Origin: an uncultured Faecalibacterium sp.
GTDB lineage: Bacteria; Bacillota; Clostridia; Oscillospirales; Ruminococcaceae
Reading direction: 5' to 3'
Assembly (NCBI GenBank): GCA_900765705.1
Contig: CAAFSR010000068.1
Span: 1 to 24,556, forward strand
Length of the DNA stretch: 24,556 nt
The notes under the pieces are model-generated. The model searched no databases. It saw nothing but the letters and a program-made list of their open reading frames with translations, and had not been told where the DNA came from. Positions 22,193 to 24,556 of this stretch are shown here, one piece after another. The position numbers and the translations under genes are program-made. Positions within the stretch are counted from its first letter, which is position 1, and every line of letters starts with the position of its first letter.

Positions 22193-22223
22193 AAAAAGCC
22201 CCGCATCCGGTGCGGGGCTTTTT
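22193..22223. terminator. Bidirectional terminator
   Basis: AAAAAGCCCCGCA (22193-22205) pairs with TGCGGGGCTTTTT (22211-22223) around a 5-base loop. The A and T tracts make it functional on both strands, for the peptidase gene and the dacF-like gene. Confidence 0.92.
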
Positions 22224-22229
22224 CGCTGC

Positions 22230-23573
22230 TTAATAGCGGCGGTGGATCTTTTTGGTGGGCTTGCGGCGGTTCCAGTTGGCGCACAGCAGCCACAGCCCGT
22301 AGATCAGGGCGGTAAGCAGGCTGAGCACCAGCACCACCTTCAGGTACAGGCTGGTGAAAAACTCCTTTACCTTGTCCACCCCGAACAGCAGGGCGCTGCG
22401 CTCCACATCCTGCCCGGCGATCAGCTCCACCACGCCGATGGTCTCGCCGGCCAGCTTCAGCTCCACCGTACCCACCACGTCGCCCTGCTGGATGGGGGCG
22501 CAGACGTAGTCCGGCAGGTGGAAGTATTTCTGGGTCACGGTGCCGTCGCTGGTGGAGGGCAGCAGGGTCATCATGCTGTCGTTGGGGTACAGCTGCAAAG
22601 TATCGGTGTCGGAGGAATACTTTACCGGGATCTCTGCAATGGTCAGGTCGGTGTCCAACGCAGCCTGAATGGAAAAACTGTCGAACACCCAGTCCATCAG
22701 CTGCACCGTCTCGTACAGGGCGGGGCGGCGGTTGGCATAGCCAAAGGTATCGCAGCTGTCGGGGCTTTCCATCACGCAAAAAATATAGGTGGCACCGTCC
22801 TTATTGCCCCACGAAACATAGCTCTGGGTCCCGGTATCGTTTTTATAGGCGGTCACGCTGCACATACCGCCCTGCATGGCACTGCGGTAGTAGCTGCCGC
22901 CGCTGCTCTTGTTCAAGGCGGTGTTCTGGCTGACCAGCACCGAGGAGGCGTGGTGCTTCTCCTTGGCGGGCATGGTAAAGCTGGGCGCGCCGGAGACCTC
23001 CACAAAGGCGTCAAAGCTCATCAGGTAGCGCAGGATCAGGTACATATCCACGGCGCAGGTGGTGTTGCCGCTGTCGATGCCGCAGGCATCCGTCCATGTG
23101 CTGGCGGTGGTGCCGATGCGCTGGGACAGGGTATTCATCTGCGCTACCCAGCCGTCCAGATCCCCGCCGGAAAGGGTGTAGGCCACACCCATGGCGGCCT
23201 CGTTGGCGTTGCGGGTAAGCATGGCGTACATGGCCTCGCGGTAGGTAAAAGTCTCGTTGGAGCGCATATCCGCGTTGTCGGTCTTAAAAACGTAGTCCGA
23301 GATGGCAAAGGGCATCTGGAAGGTGCCGTCCAGCCGGTCGGCGTAGTTGGTCAGCAGCAGGGCAAGGGTCATATATTTGGTCAGGCCGCCGGCCGACACC
23401 TGCTTTGTGCTGTCCTTATCGTAGACGATGATGTTGGTATCGGTGTTCACAATATAGGCACTGGCAGCCTGCACCTGATACACCGGGCTGGGGTCGAACA
23501 TGGCCCCGGCGGGCAGTACAAGGCAGCTGAGCAGGAATACGAGCGAGAGAAGCAGGGCTAAAATACGTTTCAT
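22230..23573 (-). CDS. DacF-like peptidase S11 family protein, probably catalytically inactive
   Basis: S11 D,D-carboxypeptidases trim the terminal D-Ala of peptidoglycan stem peptides. This 447-residue product has the layout: a signal peptide (1-24, ending around PAGA), a penicillin-binding domain (about 30-300), a beta-rich C-terminal domain (about 305-395) and a membrane anchor (about 409-430) with a basic tail, as in DacF. The three active-site motifs are all changed. SxxK reads GLTK with Gly63 in place of the nucleophile serine. SxN reads NAN (122-124). KTG reads VTA (240-242). Flanking sequence is well kept, so this is not random decay. A non-catalytic structural or peptide-binding role is inferred. 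Confidence 0.85.
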   Translation of the reverse strand: MKRILALLLSLVFLLSCLVLPAGAMFDPSPVYQVQAASAYIVNTDTNIIVYDKDSTKQVSAGGLTKYMTLALLLTNYADRLDGTFQMPFAISDYVFKTDNADMRSNETFTYREAMYAMLTRNANEAAMGVAYTLSGGDLDGWVAQMNTLSQRIGTTASTWTDACGIDSGNTTCAVDMYLILRYLMSFDAFVEVSGAPSFTMPAKEKHHASSVLVSQNTALNKSSGGSYYRSAMQGGMCSVTAYKNDTGTQSYVSWGNKDGATYIFCVMESPDSCDTFGYANRRPALYETVQLMDWVFDSFSIQAALDTDLTIAEIPVKYSSDTDTLQLYPNDSMMTLLPSTSDGTVTQKYFHLPDYVCAPIQQGDVVGTVELKLAGETIGVVELIAGQDVERSALLFGVDKVKEFFTSLYLKVVLVLSLLTALIYGLWLLCANWNRRKPTKKIHRRY

Positions 23574-23614
23574 GTGGACAATTCCTTTAAAAAGCGATAA
23601 AATATACCAGATAA

Positions 23615-23634
23615 GGCACGCTGCACAGCGTGCC
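23615..23634. repeat. Inverted repeat in the dacF-like 5' leader
   Basis: GGCACGCTG (23615-23623) and CAGCGTGCC (23626-23634) form a perfect 9-bp inverted repeat with a 2-base centre. It lies about 40 bases before the dacF-like start. It has no T tract, so it is more likely an operator or mRNA hairpin than a terminator. Confidence 0.6.
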
Positions 23635-23645
23635 GGAAGTGCAGT

Positions 23646-23673
23646 TTTACAGCAGGCTGCTGTATTCTATAAT
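23646..23673 (+). promoter_or_regulatory. Promoter of the metallophosphoesterase gene with internal palindrome
   Basis: TTTACA (23646-23651), a 16-base spacer and a perfect TATAAT (23668-23673) are seen. The spacer region holds a perfect palindrome, ACAGCAG-G-CTGCTGT at 23649-23663, in position to act as an operator. The -10 shares two bases with the -10 of the opposing dacF-like promoter. Confidence 0.72.
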
Positions 23674-23700
23674 AATAACAGGTTTGCCGGGGTGTTACAA
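23672..23700 (-). promoter_or_regulatory. Extended -10 promoter of the dacF-like gene
   Basis: On the minus strand TTGTAA (23700-23695), a 17-base spacer and TATTAT (23677-23672) are seen, with TGT before the -10. It faces the metallophosphoesterase promoter and overlaps it. An alternative minus -10, TATATT at 23606-23601 with TGG before it, is nearer the gene but has no good -35. Confidence 0.62.
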
Positions 23701-23708
23701 GAGCCTTG

Positions 23709-23723
23709 CGGTGTTTTACACCG
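23709..23723. repeat. Short inverted repeat in the metallophosphoesterase leader
   Basis: CGGTGT-TTT-ACACCG is a perfect 6-3-6 inverted repeat. A related half, GGTGTTACA, occurs at 23691-23699 across the dacF-like -35 box. The two may be related protein-binding sites. Confidence 0.4.
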
Positions 23724-23752
23724 TTCTTTCGTCCCCGGCAGGGAGGGCAGGA

Positions 23753-24442
23753 ATGGTATATCTTACAGGGGACACCCACGGCGATATCCAGCGCTTCAAG
23801 CAGGGCAAGCTGCGCTGGCTGGGCAAGCGGGATACCGTGGTGGTGCTGGGAGATTTCGGCTTTGTATGGGATGGCAGCGCCGCAGAGTGCAAGCGGCTGG
23901 ACTGGCTGCGCAAGCGTCCTTACACGATGTTGTTTCTGGACGGCAGCCACGAAAACTACGACCTGCTGGCGCAGTACCCGGAGACCGAGCTGTTCGGCGG
24001 CAGGGTGCAGAGCCTTGGGGGCAACGTGTACCATGTGTGCCGGGGCAGCGTGCTGGAGCTGGAGGGCAAAAAGTACCTCTGCTTCGGCGGCGCGGAAAGT
24101 CAGGATAAAGACGACCGCGAGCCGGGCGTGAACTGGTGGAAGCAGGAGATGCCCAGTGATGCGGAGTACGATACCTGCCGCCGCAACTTAGAGGCGGTGG
24201 ACTACAAGGTAGATTATGTGCTGACCCACGATGCGCCAAGCAGATTTTTGGATTTTACCGCCCTTGCCCTTGGCGAGAGCAACCGGCTGCACCTGTTTCT
24301 GGATGAGATCTTGCTCAAGCTGCAGTACGAAAAATGGTTTTTCGGCTGCTACCACAAGGACGTGCAGCTTTCCACCAAGAGCCGGTGCGTGTTCTGCGAT
24401 GTCATCCCCATAGGCGAGCGGCGCACCGGGCTGTTCCGCTGA
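23753..24442 (+). CDS. Calcineurin-like metallophosphoesterase
   Basis: This 229-residue cytoplasmic protein belongs to the calcineurin-like phosphoesterases with a two-metal centre. Motifs in order are GDTHGD (6-11), VVVLGDFGFVWD (29-40), GSHEN (64-68) and a C-terminal LTHDAPS. The third motif is normally GNHE/D, whose Asn binds metal; here it is Ser65. The ATG at 23753 follows GGGAGGGCAGGA and starts right at the first catalytic strand, which is normal for the family. An earlier in-frame start at 23630 lies before the promoter. Substrate is unknown; relatives include phage-type Ser/Thr phosphatases and nucleotidases. It is monocistronic and convergent with the gene at the right edge. Confidence 0.88.
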   Translation: MVYLTGDTHGDIQRFKQGKLRWLGKRDTVVVLGDFGFVWDGSAAECKRLDWLRKRPYTMLFLDGSHENYDLLAQYPETELFGGRVQSLGGNVYHVCRGSVLELEGKKYLCFGGAESQDKDDREPGVNWWKQEMPSDAEYDTCRRNLEAVDYKVDYVLTHDAPSRFLDFTALALGESNRLHLFLDEILLKLQYEKWFFGCYHKDVQLSTKSRCVFCDVIPIGERRTGLFR

Positions 24443-24456
24443 GCGGGCAGGCTTTT

Positions 24457-24556
24457 TCAGTTCATCGGCCCGGCTTTGTCGAACATCTGCTGCACCTGCG
24501 CAGCCAGCAAGGCGTGCGCCGGGCTTTCCAGCAGCGGGTCGGCGGCCAGCAGAGCT
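24457..24556 (-). CDS. recG: C-terminal fragment, probably ATP-dependent DNA helicase RecG
   Basis: Only the last 32 codons are in the window; the gene continues beyond the right edge. They read ALLAADPLLESPAHALL, then AAQVQQMFDKAGPMN and a TGA at 24459-24457. The pattern DPxLxxPxHxLLxxxV is what one sees at the end of RecG, the branch-migrating helicase that rescues stalled forks. The fragment is too short for certainty. The stop lies 14 bases from the metallophosphoesterase stop, and no clear terminator separates the two. Confidence 0.5.
   Translation of the reverse strand, partial: ALLAADPLLESPAHALLAAQVQQMFDKAGPMN

Noticed and set aside
21888..23561. Plus-strand open frame of 557 codons, His, Gly and Val rich
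   Set aside because: It is antisense to the dacF-like gene and crosses the bidirectional terminator at 22193-22223; a GC-rich shadow frame.
1..24556. CRISPR array, tRNA, rRNA or insertion sequence
   Set aside because: No regularly spaced repeats, tRNA cloverleaf ends, rRNA blocks, transposase genes or flanking inverted repeats were seen.

Overview
The window looks like the chromosome of a Gram-positive gut anaerobe of the Oscillospiraceae, most likely near Faecalibacterium, Gemmiger or Subdoligranulum. The clues are a GC-rich coding style, AGGAGG-type ribosome sites with occasional TTG starts, sigma-A-like promoters often carrying an extended -10 TG, and the gene families present. The genus is inferred from protein style only. 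No rRNA, tRNA, insertion sequence, CRISPR array or replication origin was seen.

Positions 1-4477 are a mixed housekeeping and accessory stretch. An AT-rich gene for a membrane-anchored XRE regulator (108-890) looks foreign to its GC-rich surroundings. It is followed by a glycine-rich small membrane protein with a strong terminator, an isochorismatase-family hydrolase with SfsA as a two-gene unit, a relic of a vWA-domain gene, a ClbS/DfsB-family protein, and a convergent AI-2E-family permease.

Positions 4786-19623 hold one long same-strand operon of eleven genes with overlaps or gaps of at most about 31 bases. It starts at a good promoter and ends at a strong hairpin. The first six genes are a Gram-positive Pel exopolysaccharide locus: an SDR-PelD fusion, a PelE-like TPR membrane protein, a large GT-C-like membrane protein, a DUF2194/PelA-deacetylase-like protein, PelF (synthase) and PelG (membrane transporter). 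The next five genes are not standard Pel genes: a DUF2304 membrane protein, a GT4, a DPM1-like GT2, a Stealth-family sugar-phosphate transferase and another GT2. I infer that the operon makes a Pel-like backbone and then decorates it, or makes a second phosphodiester-containing glycan with it. Several catalytic or ligand motifs look lost: the SDR Tyr/Lys pair, the PelD RxxD site and the deacetylase His pair.

Positions 19643-24556 return to ordinary genes: a MATE transporter and a P1/DmpA-type peptidase from divergent promoters, a DacF-like D,D-carboxypeptidase whose three active-site motifs are all altered, a metallophosphoesterase from a promoter that overlaps the dacF-like promoter, and the C-terminal end of what is probably recG at the right edge.
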